Source: Pyrrhosoma nymphula
Taxonomy: Eukaryota > Arthropoda > Insecta > Odonata > Coenagrionidae
Assembly: GCA_963573305.1 (NCBI GenBank)
Contig: OY754335.1
Span: forward strand, 56,069,985-56,133,984
DNA: 64,000 nt
Direction: 5' to 3'
Shown here: positions 24,988 to 37,360 of the stretch, one piece after another
Layout of the letters: each line of letters begins with the position of its first letter
Position numbering within the stretch: the first letter of the stretch is position 1
Program-made: the position numbers and the translations under genes
The notes under the pieces: model-generated
What the model saw: only the letters and a program-made list of their open reading frames with translations
Database searches by the model: none
What the model was told of the DNA's origin: nothing

Positions 24988-25000
24988 AAATATATATATA

Positions 25001-25042
<42 letters not shown>

Positions 25043-25055
25043 TATAGATATAAAT
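24988..25055. repeat. TA microsatellite
   Basis: A run of TA dinucleotides is broken by a single TC (TATATCTATATA) and grades into GATATAGATATA. It is a simple repeat with no other function visible. Confidence 0.95.
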
Positions 25056-26649
25056 AATATAAAAATATATCTATAATTGCACACTTCTAAAAGTTTTTAT
25101 TGATCTCTTCCACTACTTCTACTGTCAAAATATATTCAAGTCATGATATATTTTTGATTAAAATTGATCTTGGGAGAAGTCTGTCAAATCGCGTAATTTC
25201 GTCCAGTTTTTGTTGTTTGCTTGAACTGTTAGATATAGTAGGCTTTTGATTTATATGTTTCCCCCACGCTCTCTAGATAGCTACTCTATTGTATTTTACA
25301 CAGCCTAATGGAAGAGTCAGACGCCTAGTTGAGTCACCAAACTGAGGCGGTGACAAAATACCACGTCGTCAAGTAGGTTTCTAGCGTTATGCCAAAAGAG
25401 ACAGGCCGATTTCGAGGATAAACATAAACGTGTCATCATAGTTATTGACCACAGTAAAATCCATTGATAAAGGCTGGTTTTTGAGGGTTTGGTCAGGAAT
25501 AAGTAGACGACGTTGCCAACGTTTAGAGTTAGTTTTCGAAACATTTTGACGATTAATAACTTTAATTTACGTCTAAAAAGGGCCATTTACAGCTCTACCA
25601 ACTGGGGGCCACCTATAACATCGAAACTCGCAACTGTACCGGAGGACCCAAAACCATTTCGGAAGAACTTCGAAATTCATTGAGTTGCTTTGCCTCACCT
25701 CTGTCATTCCTTCCGATCCAAGTCCATCCTCCTACTGCACCCACGGGATTTTCAAAGCGGGCACTCGACGACTCACCCAAACGAGCCATTGCATACCGCG
25801 CTCAAAACAACCAATCACGCGCCGAAAATTTAGGCGGATTACCCAATCCCCTGGTGCGCTAGGGAAGGATTATGCAGCTCCCGGACAATCTAGTGGCGGA
25901 AACAACCGAATGGAATGATCCATGATTCTCTCAGTATTTTGCAGGATTATTACGGGACCCCGGAAAGCCTCACAAATAGTAGAGCTATTGCATTCTACAG
26001 TGAAAATAATGGTGTATCCGATGACGAAAGAAGAAATTAGTTCGAAGCCTCTAACCACCATTCCTCTTATTTTTTTGGATTGCAGCTCCTGAGCTTTTGT
26101 AGAATTTGAGAATTATAATTGATTGTCAGTTACCTTATTATGAGCCCAATTTCACTCAAAATATATGCAAAACTTGTGTAAATATTGAACGTGTAGATAT
26201 GTAGGTATGGGAGAAATCAACATTTGAAGTGGGATCCGCCGAAACCGAACATCGAGGTAACTTAAGTACTGCAGTGCGAAGATTTATTTTATTCTTAATA
26301 AATGTCCCCGGCAGTTTATTAAAACATTAATGCAATTGAAGTTAAGTAATGGCATGATCAATTGGAGAGGTTTCTACAAAAATGGTATCAACCCTATTAT
26401 TATCCTTAAAAGGGAATTGCGAGACTGATTGCTAGAAAATCCCAATTTGGACCATCGTTTCCCTTATTTGTTGGCGCTAAGTAACACCCCTTACGTCATC
26501 TTTACATATATAAGGCTTTAAAATTGTTTTACCTCAGAAGTGATAACAAAATTAAGTTATTAACAGACCTAATATGTATAAACCTCGATGCAACAATATG
26601 TGACTCTGTTCAAACGTTCATGTACATGTTCAATTGTACATAGGACTGT
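25056..26649. other. Non-coding stretch
   Basis: No supported gene. The part at 25670-25930 is GC-richer and gives two overlapping short frames in different phases, neither with a motif nor convincing splice flanks. Confidence 0.4.
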
Positions 26650-26774
26650 ATCAGTAAAATAATTTTGTAATTTTAACTTTAGGTTTATTTATTACATGAT
26701 GATGCCGCCTTTGCGATGAAACCAGTCGTCAACAAATAAATCTATTGTGAAAATTAAAAAGTTATTTTACTGAT
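26650..26774 (+). repeat. Foldback element with hammerhead-like core (type A)
   Basis: The arms ATCAGTAAAATAA (26650-26662) and TTATTTTACTGAT (26762-26774) are perfect inverted repeats. Inside them TTTATTTATTA pairs imperfectly with AACAAATAAAT around a core at 26695-26727: CATGATGATG, then a short CCGC...GCG hairpin, then ATGAAACCAGTC. The layout matches 32943-32974, 48370-48402 and 53461-53494. It resembles a hammerhead (CTGANGA, stem II, GAAAC-GTC), but the invariant C before TGATGA is A here. Confidence 0.65.
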
Positions 26775-28299
26775 TCGGTCATCACGAAATTTAACTAACA
26801 ATAAGTTAAGCCTGAGAATATCCAGCGCATCAGATGCGTATATAGGGCCAAAGTCATTCATTAGAGTAACTTATGATATTATTAATACCGACTAAGTAAT
26901 ACTAATATTTTTAACCAGAAAATAACGCTGGAAAGACCCAGACGGTTTATTTGTTAAAATTAGAGGTAGCAATATACATTATGCCATAGAAACAGCTGAT
27001 TAGTTTTAATTTGTCATATATACCTACCACGTGTGGTTATACTTTCATAGTGTAATACATATTAGATTATTTTATCAAAAGTTTACTGAAACTGATTTTT
27101 GGGGTGACATATACTCAGGTAACGCCAATAGAGGATATATCATTTATTAATTACCCGGATAATTGAAAAAAGCTGTGATTCCTGTTTTTAAATGGATAAA
27201 TAATTATTTTTATAAAAAAATAGATGAGCAATGAAAGAAATTATATTTACAAACAATTAAAATTATCCATTAACACGAAATACATGATAAAAGAAGCGAC
27301 AGAACCTCTCCTTTGACTCTGATAGCAAGCATAATAAGCGAACATTCACTCATTAATAACAAACAAACAAAGCATGGTTTTTGCTTTAAAAAGGCATACT
27401 TAAGAATCACACAATTATCTGTTTGGAAATAATTTCGTAAGAGCCGAAGCCTAAACATTATTATACACTTTAACATGATATCAATCAACGGCCATACTTA
27501 AATACTAAGTTAATAAACCTTCCCAAAAGAGGAACTCTAAATTTATTATTTTCAGTATTTATCTACATAAAATTTCTATAGCTCAATTGTTCTACCTAAG
27601 GCGTATTAAATACAATGCTATATGATTTAAATCAAAATTATGAAGTATAAAATCAATATTTTACTTTCTGAACACGCAAAAAAGAATTAAAAATAATTCT
27701 TGCTCCACGAATCCACTTTCAACTATAACTAATTTTTCATGTGATTTGCCCAGGAAAATAACCAATTCGAAGATATTTTCTCATTTTAACCATTGATGTT
27801 ACTTACTTCCTATTAATAAACATTTTTACGTACTTAATATCACGCTAAAAAGTTGACAATTACTATTTTTAAGGAATTGCCACAAATAATTTAATTGATT
27901 AAAACAAATAGAAAAGAGGTTTTGATAAATAACTTTTCACAGTTTTTTCACAGCGCTAGGCTCAAAAACCAAGTTCACGTTTTTGCAATAAGATATATAT
28001 TTGCGAAAAACTACCCACTTCGAGAGGTCACGATAAATTAAGTACGAAAAGATTTGAATGCAAAAATTTAAATTAAGGGGACAATGAAAGGACGTACCTA
28101 CCCAACGAAGGACGAAAGATTGAGGGTATTGATAACTACATAACCATCTCGTAATGAATGCATACGAATTAGCAAAGAGATTGTATCCTGCAACAAGCAA
28201 CTAGCAATTTAACGAGTAAATTGCATCTCTTTAGATCCAAACCTGGATGGTAATTGAATGGCGAATGCTATGGTCTATTTTCGACCGACAATAAATCAT
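26775..28299. other. Non-coding, very AT-rich stretch
   Basis: Very AT-rich with stops in all frames. I see no repeat or gene. Confidence 0.5.
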
Positions 28300-28660
28300 T
28301 TTCCAATCAAAGCAATCTACCTCGTACGGAGGAGGATTCAATCGGCTGCATTGTCCCCAGCCCCTGCTCTCTATCTCTCTGAAACGACAAAAGGAGACTT
28401 CTACCTTCCCGAGGCTTATGTATCATCCCCTTTCTCGTACTCGAGCCTCCACCTCTCAGCTACCTCGCCCCATATTCTTCCGCGAACAGTCCTCCTCCCA
28501 TGGGTCCGGCAATCTCATTCTCCACCCTCCTCCCCACTCCTACCTCGAACGGTCCTGGGAGGCGAGGCAATTTTCTCATTTTCCCTTTTTCGTGCTCTAG
28601 ATAATCCATCGGTCGCTTTGATATCGAAGGTTCCACTTGCATCGTAACGTCATTCATAGC
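28300..28660 (+). other. Pyrimidine-rich, GC-richer block
   Basis: Similar in composition to the other C/T blocks. The + strand frame 28258-28647 (129 codons) is serine/proline/leucine-rich low-complexity sequence and overlaps a second open phase. I do not call a gene. Confidence 0.4.
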
Positions 28661-30089
28661 CGTGGAGTACTAACCGGGCCTCTACTGCTGGTTTTTTCAT
28701 AATGGATACTCTAGTTTAGGCTTTAATTAAAAACGAATCAATAGGTCCGTTACAAAATATGGTACACCAATAAATGATAACCGAATAACCAAAATCGGTT
28801 GTGGTTTCCAATTACTACGGTTGAGAGCTTCAAAACAATTCAAAGTAGCCTGTTGTACGTTCATCCTGGGATGAGAAAAAGTTACTGTAGAAAAATTATA
28901 AGAACTTTTATTGGGATGGATGAAAAAACTTATAACTGAGCATTACATCACCTACATATGCCTATGAAGTATATAAATGTCATAACAATAAATCAAATAC
29001 TTTTCCAACTGTAGCTTTTTTATTAACTGAGCAGTTCCTAGAGAAGAAGCCAAAAACCTGGACATTTTGAGCTATAACCACACAAAAAATAATTATTGAA
29101 CATATAATAAAATTGTCTTGCATAACCTAACACAAAACTAAACAAAACTCATTTTTCAATTCAGCCAATTTGGTTCGTTTGTAATTAAAGCCTAGACTCG
29201 TGTATTCATAATAAATAATCCGATAGTGGGTTAGACAGTTTTACATAACATTTTCTTACTGAACTGAATTACTAAAATCAGTCCCGAAAACTAAAAACTG
29301 AATCCGGAACTTAATTCGAATTCGATGCCACGGAGCTTATGTTCACACGATGCTAATTTCAGTTCGCAGTGGCGCTCTTAAGACCATTTGAAGAACTACG
29401 CAACCTAAATAAACTGCACCATATTTTTTGGTATATGTATTAAACATTGTTTAAAAAATATACCAAACAACTTATACCAAACCAGTTCTGTACAAAATGT
29501 TATAATTAGCCATAGTTATTAGGGCATTGAAGAGCCGATAGATTCCAGCTCCACCACCGGTTTTCTCTTGAAACGCTCTCGACTCGCCTGCTTATCATGT
29601 GACTGATCGCTGGATCCAAGAACCAGATGGAAAATTAGTATCATACTTCTGTTTTCAGTACTGATCAACTAATTCCATTCTTACATAGGATACGAAAACA
29701 CTCTTTACACGGTGCGATTTGAAGCACAATGAATTCAGCTCTATCCTCAGAAGATATTCAGTTGACGATCCTGTAAAATGGACTATTGAGACTAAATCGA
29801 GACAAGAGAACCGAATTGATGCGAAGAATCAGCCACAGTCACTGCCTTGAGCTCGATTCCCAAAGGCATGTGATACTCGGTGCTCCACTAAATTTGAGAA
29901 GTTGGCGATGCAATTTCAAATGTATAACACAAGAAAATAGCTAAAATAATAATTAGCAGCATGACCAACACGAGGGTTGTTTCCAGGACCTTACCTCTTA
30001 CCTCGGTTATCTTTTCAGCTAAAAGCTTCATTCCCATATAAATCCATATTAACATAAAAATATAGGGGAATAGCAGTCCATTATGAGTA
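28661..30089. other. Non-coding stretch
   Basis: AT-rich, with no feature I can support. Confidence 0.45.
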
Positions 30090-30475
30090 TCAGAGAACGG
30101 TTTGCGGTCAAAGCAGAAGAGATAGGGTAAGGAATGAGTGGGTGATGACAGGATGTGGAATGGATGCTCATGGTGGTGGACACGTATGAAAAGAACGTGC
30201 TTCATTGGATTGGCCATGTAGAGAGAATGGGAGAGAGTGGAATAACAAAGCAGATTCATGATAGAGCATTGAACATTGTGAGTGGAAGGTGTAGACTAAG
30301 AAAGTAATGAGTAAATGTGGCGGAAGCGTCTCTGAAGAGGAGGAATATTATAGGTCTTAAGAATAGGAGGGCGTGAATGAAGCAATGTATGAGGGTAATT
30401 GAAGCAATAGAGGTATGCAGGGATAGGGCAGTATGGGGGCAATTATTAAAGCAGAGTCAGATGTACAGGCGTATA
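30090..30475 (+). pseudogene. LINE reverse-transcriptase C-terminal relic (3' end), copy 2
   Basis: The + strand reads LHWIGHVERMGESGITKQIH around 30200-30260, then a GRCRLRK block. After a stop come LKRRNIIGLKNRRA and, in a neighbouring frame, VCRDRAVWGQLLK. This is the standard LRWxGHVxRM...GRGRPRK...DRxxWRxLL tail of endonuclease/reverse-transcriptase LINEs. It is collinear with the relic at 19400-19745, including the spacer NRRA-MKQCM. Several stops and frame changes show that it is inactive. Confidence 0.7.
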
Positions 30476-31093
30476 ACCGAGAATCAAACTTTTTTTATTG
30501 TGCATGCCTCCAAAGGGAACGGCGTGATGGGTGTATATGTTTTTATTCATTGCTTCTATGTTATTCCTTCCTTGGTCTTCCTTGATATTTCTTCCCATTT
30601 CTTTACATAGGTATACTTCCATTATTGTTTTCAGGAGACTATCATGCCTAAGAATGCTTTGAATAAGTGGCTTTTCTAAAATATTGGAGGATAGTTCGTT
30701 CGGCATAGGACAATCTTAATTTACAGTACAGTAGTATGAGACATTCGAAATCTTATAAACTAAAGATATGATTCCGGGGATTGTGTTTATGCAAAACACA
30801 TTTACACATACTGGTAATTATCACCAAGCCTCCCAGTGTTATCTGTGAAGTATTATGAGAAGAAGTATTCCTAGAATCGTAGTTTATGGGTGTAATAAAA
30901 AGCGGTCTTGGTATAAAAAAATAACGCCCCTCAGTGACTTTCTCATCACAATTACCCAAAACACCGCCTCGAGAACTCACATTTTTCCCAGGCACAACAG
31001 AATCTATACAAATTACTAACTCGCAAAAGATTTTAAAGTACCAGGCGATAATTTGTGGAAATGTGTGACAGGCAGCAATCACAGAAATAATTT
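30476..31093. other. Non-coding stretch
   Basis: AT-rich. Short frames on both strands have no motifs. Confidence 0.45.
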
Positions 31094-31215
31094 GTAAATT
31101 TCCACAACCAGTTTATTTTACAGACCTAGGTTTCAGAAAATCATTGATCACCTTGATAATATCAATGTTTTGCTGATACCTAGGTCGGTAAAATAAACTG
31201 GTTGTGGAAATTTAC
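31094..31215. repeat. Foldback element, 55-bp arms
   Basis: The left arm at 31094-31148 and right arm at 31161-31215 pair at 51 of 55 positions, with a 12-base spacer (CACCTTGATAAT). The outer 28 bases of each arm are identical. ACCTAGGT, itself a palindrome or near-palindrome, occurs in both arms. No hammerhead-like core is seen. It would form a long stable hairpin in DNA or RNA. Confidence 0.9.
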
Positions 31216-32540
31216 TAAGTGTTTCTGTGATAATGCCGTCCGAACTCGCTAAAGTCTCACCGTCCGTTTGTATGTCTGTCATTCAAGTCAGTTTGTAGGA
31301 CTTCCGGTTAACATAGAAACCTAAAATTTTCCATGAATACAGGTCATAACTATTACCGTCCATAAAAATAATCAAAATTGCAAAAAACAACTTAGAGAGG
31401 TTATTTTTACCCCTTACAGTCGACTTTTACGCCTATAAGAAAAACATTGAACTAGGTTCAGGTGTTATTTACTTATTTTTTAAATTACTTGCACTCAAGA
31501 TATAAGGTATACATTTTCACTGTCGGATGGCTAAGAAAATGTAATTGACCTTGCATTCGATTTCCCTATAGAACGCTTCTTTTTCTGCCTTAACATTCAG
31601 TTTTTGGTGAGGCCTCGATGACTTAGGTAATGTGAAAGATGTGAAAATTACAGAGATTTTCAGTGGAGGTATTCTTCGGTATCTCGTCTCCATGGATGGT
31701 TAATGAAATCCTAACCGGTATGAGAATTTTGCACGTAAAGTAATGGGAATTCTTTTTTACTATGAAACAGTTTTCACTTTTTCTTCTTCCCACTGAAATT
31801 CAACGGGAACCTTCTCCTAGTGTTTTACTAATGACTGTGCCTTCAGACACCTCCGTTACCTCCGTTCACATCTCTGTTCCATTCGACAGAAAACCCGCGC
31901 ATAGGCGAAACACAACGATCGGACCGACCCGTACACGTCAGCCAGGCGAATATGTCGATTCGTGCCTCGCGCGGCTCGCCATTAATAGTCGATGAGAGAC
32001 GCATTTGAGGGATTATACCCGGCCCGAGTCCCGGAATCGCAAATGTCCAGCCGGTCGTCGACGGTACGAAGAAAAACATTGCGAGCATTCAAACAGGAGG
32101 ACGGACAGACGAACAAGGGGCGAGGGAGGAAGGGAGGAGGAAAAGTTTGCGTTTCCGGTCACGCCGTAAATGACGCTTTGACTCACGATGTAGTGCGCCA
32201 TAAGTTCGGGAGATCAGTTTTTTTCACCAGCGTACGGACCAAGGGATCTGGTGGTGCAATGCACGAAAGAGCCTCCTCGTGTTCTTTTTCGTGATGGAAA
32301 TCCAGCAGATTAAAAAAACGTTTTCGATGGATTCCGAGCAAAAAAGTCTTGCTGAACCCTGTACTCCACCCGTAGTCCCCCGTCGGCTCACACTACTTCG
32401 TTTCCCTGATCAGAATATTTCCTAACTCCCTTTGATTCACCTAAATTTTCGTCTGCCGTTTGTCTCGCATGACATTCTGCCTTCTATTGCCGCTTAAAAC
32501 TTTCTTTTGACTTTCATTATCCCCTAAATGTAAGTATTCT
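31216..32540. other. Non-coding stretch with a CpG-rich part
   Basis: The first part is AT-rich. Around 31870-32290 GC and CpG rise sharply (TCGTGCCTCGCGCGGCTCGC and similar). Frames are open there on both strands, but none has a recognisable domain. The CpG-rich part could be a regulatory or 5' exon region, which is inference from composition only. Confidence 0.35.
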
Positions 32541-32753
32541 GATGATCTCCACATTTTTTCTGAATTTCTACCGCGTGAGTTGGCTTTCGAGACAACAAGT
32601 TTCACTGGATATCCTGTGAGCGTCTTTAAGACGCAGGTTGCACATCTTCGGTCAACAACTTCCACTCGAAGACGCAGACATTGAGGCCAGCGATACTGTT
32701 GTCTCGCAAGTAAACGTACGCGGAAGAAATCCGGAAAAAATGCTGAGTTCATC
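32541..32753 (-). repeat. Foldback element with hammerhead-like core (type B variant)
   Basis: The arms at about 32541-32611 and 32687-32753 are inverted repeats. Shared blocks are TGTTGTCTCG-AAG, ACGCGG-AGAAAT and GGAAAAAATG/AGAAAAAATG. Between them, on the minus strand at 32591-32630, lies CTTAAAGACGCTCACAGG, then ATATCCAGTGAAACTTG. This aligns with the core of the unit at 22366-22404. A perfect 15-base palindrome, GCGTCTTTAAAGACG-like (GCGTCTTTAAGACGC), is at 32620-32634. The inverted arms explain why similar peptides (RGRNPEKM, RGRNSEKM) appear on both strands. Confidence 0.6.
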
Positions 32754-32892
32754 ATCTCAGCGTTGTAGAAACCAACGAGCGAATGTGTTTGCATCTTGCT
32801 GTACCCGATTTTTTTATCGTAACTTCCTTTTCTCTGTAGTACCTTGAGCTTCTTTGAACTCGATACTCTCAGGCGTTACTTTGTAAAATTCC

Positions 32893-33021
32893 ATTTTGAC
32901 AGAATCAAAACAAACTTTGTAAATTTTACAATGGAGATACACCTGAAAATGTCGCTTATGCGATGAAGCCGGTCGTATTGAATAAAATCAATTGTAAAAT
33001 TTGTTTTGATTCTGTCAAAAT
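32893..33021 (+). repeat. Foldback element with hammerhead-like core (type A)
   Basis: ATTTTGACAGAATCAAAACAAA (22 bases; starting at 32893) pairs with its exact complement ending at 33021. A second pairing block, ATTTTACAAT/ATTGTAAAAT, follows after a slip. The loop core at 32943-32974 is CTGAAAATG, TCGC-TTAT-GCGA hairpin, TGAAGCCGGTC. It fits the type A core with changes: CTGAAAA for CTGANGA and GAAGC for GAAAC. Confidence 0.75.
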
Positions 33022-33651
33022 TGAGCTTCTTTGTTTGACTTCCTCATCACCCAACCTATTTTTTCATCTTTCTCCACAGCTAAAACCGAAAAGCTCAGTT
33101 TTATCCTTCAGTCTATTTCATATGATCATTTTTCACGGACAGTTTCAGGGTTAGTGGCAACGACAGCTCAAATGATACCTCTCTGGCGTCATCGTTTTAT
33201 GGGATAGCGGCAATGATAGGGATCCCTATCCATTTTTCCATCAATTATGACCGTCGCGTATTCCGTCCCAGAACACGTACGTGTAATGGCGAGCAGCCAA
33301 TCAAGAGACATTCGTTTCACAGTTCTGAATTTACTCGATGATTGAAATTAGAAAATCTCTAATGCAGAAATGACACTCCCAGCTATGCTGCAAATGATCT
33401 TTAGAAATAGGAAAATGATGGCTCATGCTATTCTTTTCCCTATCTTTGGAAAGCATAGCGTAAGTGACCCCTCGACTTGTACGTGACGATTGATCGAGTG
33501 AAACAGGTTTTATCCTCTTCCCTTAACTCCAGGTTTTTGCCGTCAAAAATATTTTTACATATTCCAAAATATTCAATCATTTCATTATTTTATTTTAACA
33601 AAAACTCAGAGCTTCAGTCATTACTAATCAGTAACAGATTTCGGTTTGTTG

Positions 33652-33945
33652 GTCAATAAAGGAGGTGACCGACAATATAGGTAATTTGCGTCACGAAGGA
33701 CAGTTATTTGATTGGAGTGGGAAGGAGGGAGAGCGGAGAGCGAGGAGGGCGTCGGCATAAGTCTACTCTTAATGAACGGCGCCAAGGAGTCCACAGTTAA
33801 ACATCCCATCCGATGGACGGAGTTTTGTACTCGAAGTTTACTCCAAAAGACAGCCAAGTAGGGATTAAGTTTTCACTGAAAAATCTCCACCACTGCCAGG
33901 ATTAAATACCGGGCCCTCGGGATGGGAAGCCCATGTTACATACAT
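33652..33945 (-). mobile_element. tRNA-derived SINE, copy c (uninterrupted)
   Basis: On the minus strand the head reads GGGCTTCCCATCCCGAGGGC, then CGGTATTTAATCCTGGCAG (B-box-like) and TGGTGGAGATTTTTCAG. The body carries CCATCGGATGGGATGTTTAA, CTGTGGACTCCTTGGCGCC and GTTCATTAAGAGTAGACTTA. The 3' part ends in GTCCTTCGTGACGCAAATTA. This copy shows the body contiguous across the point where copy b is interrupted. Confidence 0.8.
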
Positions 33946-35337
33946 AGTAATTTGATCCCTATAACAGATTTTTCGCTATTCACACAATCCTCCAGATATC
34001 TACCGAATCTCATCCAACATGAAATCAATATTTCGAAGCAAATTCTATTTTAAGCGTAACTACTTTGTCCCCGAGCATAACCTCAATTTTGGCCCATAAA
34101 GTCTCATCAATTTTGTTTCTTCATGACGAATCTTCAACCCATACGTCACGCGTCGGTCTACCTATTTTTTTATTAAGTCAGCCGCACGGACGCCTGTTTT
34201 TGCATGTTTTTCCCTCAAACAAATGGAAATTTACTCGGAGAATGGGGAGGGTCAAAGAGAGAGAGACCTCCGCGGGACTCAAATGAACGGGCAATAAATA
34301 CGCCTCTCGGCAATAGCACGCACGGAGTACGGCATGAATACGTGACGATTCGGACGCGGCAGAGATGGGAAGTTATGAGGACTGTAAAGGCGAACAGAGG
34401 GGTAAAAAAGTTCCCACCAAAAAAAGTTCCCTCACATGCACTTCAAATCGGACGTAAAATTTTACGTCGCTTTGTTTCAGGGTGAAATAGGAGGAGGTGG
34501 ATTCAATTCATGCCGAACAGAATGTAAATGGTGGATGTATTTTCCCCGCTAGGCTCATTTTTTTTGGCTAGCTAGACGTCTACGAAAATGATTCGTGACT
34601 TTTACAGCTGTTGGTGAACGAGTATACGATGAAAAACAAAGAGTCGAGATGGATGAACTTTGTTATCGCAACTGATGACACCCGAACTCTAGTCGTAGTT
34701 TTTTTATAGTATGGCCGAGGGTTATGAACATCAAAGCGAGTCTTCCAAGGATGGAACCCATATGCCATCCGATTTGTCACTTGTGAGAACCAAGAAGGCA
34801 TATAAAGCTAACTTAAAAAATATTCTAAATCTCATAGATTTTAACCAACCGCATGAGGAAGGAAATATGGGGAAACTTACAACTTATATTGGTGGATAAC
34901 TTTTGTCATTTTTGCCACAAAATAGTAGAAATAATTAGAAATCCGAGTCAAAGCCGAAGCAAAAATATACATGAAGTTCGCCTCGGTGAAAATTGAATTA
35001 TTATTGTTATTAGGGAAAATGCCGTTTAATATAAGTTTGAGTTTTGGGGAGGGAGGATTGAAGCCACTGGGGACTCGAAGATCATAACGAAGGACTAACA
35101 TTTTTGAAAACAAATTTTTTTCTATTTTTTTTATAGAAGCAAAATGGAGAAAATAGGAAGAACTTTATGAAGAGTAATTTCAACGGAAGGAGCGTCCTCA
35201 GGAGATACACGAATGGAAATAAGTTTTCCGCGATTTCCCTATGGATTCTGGCGAAGGCTTCGCGGTGTTTTGTGATAGATACTGCAAAGCTTTGGATGCT
35301 TTCCATGCGTTCCAATGGTTGTCTATTGCGACGATGA
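33946..35337. other. Non-coding stretch
   Basis: No supported gene. The GC-richer part at 34170-34480 has an open + frame (34204-34485) of charged, low-information sequence. The 62-codon frame at 34711-34899 starts with a plausible ATG context but has no family signature. Confidence 0.4.
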
Positions 35338-35411
35338 TTTCGTACCCGTTCAATGGAACATGTTCAGGTCGAACTTCGACCAGAAGCTGTTATCTAGGAA
35401 CGGGTACGAAA
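35338..35411. repeat. Short foldback with nested hairpin
   Basis: TTTCGTACCCGTTC (35338-35351) pairs perfectly with GAACGGGTACGAAA (35398-35411). Inside the loop, GGTCGAACTTCGACC is a perfect 7-bp stem with a one-base centre. Confidence 0.7.
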
Positions 35412-35737
35412 CGGTCTTAATCTATGGTTAGTCAACGTAAAAATACACTAAAAGCCTTGTGATATCTAAAATCATTCACCTCTGCTCAAACCTCTCTTTC
35501 ATACATGATGAAAGTATTATTTTAATAATTAATTTATTAAACTCCTCCAAATTTGCACACAATTCGAAGAGTTATATAATTTAACAGGTCATAGTTGTAA
35601 AAAAACCATCATGAAGTATTAAAGAAAATGTTAAATGATGTGAAAGATCAAGACACAACCCTATCCTTAGTCATCATTTGGAGTAAGAAGACCATTCCTT
35701 TATAAGAGTCATTGAGGAGGACCATTACTTTAAGATT

Positions 35738-36712
35738 TACACGTTAATATCTACCGAAAACGTTTCACCCAAAAGCGTTCTTGCTTAACCCGGTTCACTA
35801 TTGACGCGTTAAAACATGCTAATCAAAACCTCCCAAAAAGCACCAATTACCCGTACATGATTAACTTTGATGTCTCTTTGTACCATTTCTTCCAAATGGA
35901 TCTATTTCAAAAAAACATACAAATTACTTATCCATGAGGATGAAAGATTCCAATGGTTCCACACGGTATAGCCCATTTGTCTAAATTTGGTTAGCTTCAA
36001 TTGACAGATCTAGGCGAGACATTTTGTTTGTCACCAAAATCATCGCACAAGCACATTGGTAGCAATAAGTTCATTCCTATAGAAGATTATTTGCCGTATA
36101 TTGTTATTTTTATATTAAGACATCAATTTCTACCGAAAACATTTCATTCTTAAGCGTTTGTGTTTAGCCTGGTTTGCTATTGACGGGTAAAAAATGCTAA
36201 TGAAAACCTCCAGAAAGGCACCATGTACCCGTAAATGGTCAACCTTCCCGTCACTTTTTACAGTTTATTCCACACGGGTGTACTTCACATACGCAAAAAT
36301 TACTTGTCCAGGAGGTTATAATTTTCCTAAAGTTCCTCACGGTCTCACTAACCCTTAAACCTTTGGTCTTAATTAAGTTAGGTTCAACAGACAGATCTAG
36401 ACGAGATATTTTGTTTGGTATCAACGACATTACGTAAGCTCGCCGGAGTCGCGAGTTGTAATTAGGGGAAGTTTTGCATCGTGCTAGCACATCCATAACA
36501 AGAAAGTATTTACTTGCGAAAATTCTTTGCGGCCGGTAATTACTTCACGATATATACACCAATGTCTACCGAAACCACTTCACTCTTAAACGTTCGTGTT
36601 TAGCCTGGTTCTCTATTGACACGTCAAAGTATGCTAATGAAAACCTCCAAAGAAGCATCACGTACCCGTAAAATGGTCAACACTGACCTCTCTTTCTTCC
36701 GCACGAGAAAAA
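35738..36712 (+). repeat. Tandem repeat, three diverged units of ~380-435 bp
   Basis: The string CTACCGAAA begins units at 35751, 36130 and 36566. Blocks recur in order: TTTCA-TC-TAA-CGTT, TTAGCCTGGTT-CTATTGAC, ATGCTAATGAAAACCTCC, CAC-TACCCGTA-ATGGTCAAC, ATTACTT-TCCA-GAGG, TTAGGTTCAACAGACAGATC, TAGACGAGATATTTTGTTTG, CAAAATCATCG. The third unit stops at about 36712 before a GC-rich block. A detached partial unit lies at 38428-38640. The divergence indicates age. No transposase or other frame is conserved between units. Confidence 0.75.
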
Positions 36713-36764
36713 AGAAATAATACAGAAACCTTCTGCCCGGTGACACGTGTCCAGTACAGCTCTC

Positions 36765-37360
36765 CTTGCCTCTAGAGCGCCAGGGGCGATGGAGTAGGAG
36801 GGAGCTGGCAGCTCTCTAGTAGGAGTTCAAAGGGTTATGTATTAATACTTAAAGAGGCACGCAGATGAAAAGGAGTGCAGGTAGGTATATAGGGCCCGCC
36901 CTTAGGCATTGGATTGGCGCAGGACACAGGAGGGACAAGGCAAAAGATGAAAGGGAGGAAACAGGAGAAGAAGGAGTAGGACCGAGGGAATGTGCCCTCA
37001 GGGTTTTCACTCATGCCTCCAATTTCCTCGCTCCCTGTCCTAAGTCCCCCCCCCCTCAAACCCCCACCAGGCAAACCCTGACCCCACACTCTTTCCCTAG
37101 CCTCCCACCATTCTCTACCTCCCCACTGCCTCGCCTCGTTCCCTATATAAAGGCTTGCTTGCACCCTGTTGCTCTATCTCTCTCCCCTCGCCGAATACCT
37201 GCCTTCTCGCTGAGTTACCTCCGTGGCAACCTAACTGATAGCGGACCAGGGGTATAGGATGGAAAAGGGCTCGTACCTCACCGAGAAAAACCAATTTCCT
37301 CGTTCCTGCTGCCGGCCCAGCCTGCGTGTTGCACGTGGAAGGTGTGGCATGCATATATTG
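36765..37360 (+). promoter_or_regulatory. Promoter-like CT-rich block with TATA box
   Basis: A GC-richer, pyrimidine-rich region (37010-37200) contains TATATAAA at 37144-37151. A pyrimidine-rich initiator-like CTCTATCTCTC lies about 30 bases downstream, the usual TATA-to-start distance. A short frame beginning ATAGGATGG at 37259 follows but codes for nothing I recognise. TATA strings occur by chance in AT-rich DNA; this one is notable only because it sits in GC-rich sequence. Confidence 0.2.

Noticed and set aside
24988..25055. Possible AT-rich origin or matrix-attachment site
   Set aside because: It is a plain TA microsatellite with nothing to support a specific function.
32441..32847. Frames on both strands sharing RGRNPEKM/RGRNSEKM
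   Set aside because: The similarity is produced by the inverted arms of the foldback at 32541-32753, not by two related genes.
34711..34899. 62-codon frame starting with a reasonable ATG context
   Set aside because: No family resemblance, no clear splice or polyadenylation signals, and an overlapping frame on the other strand.
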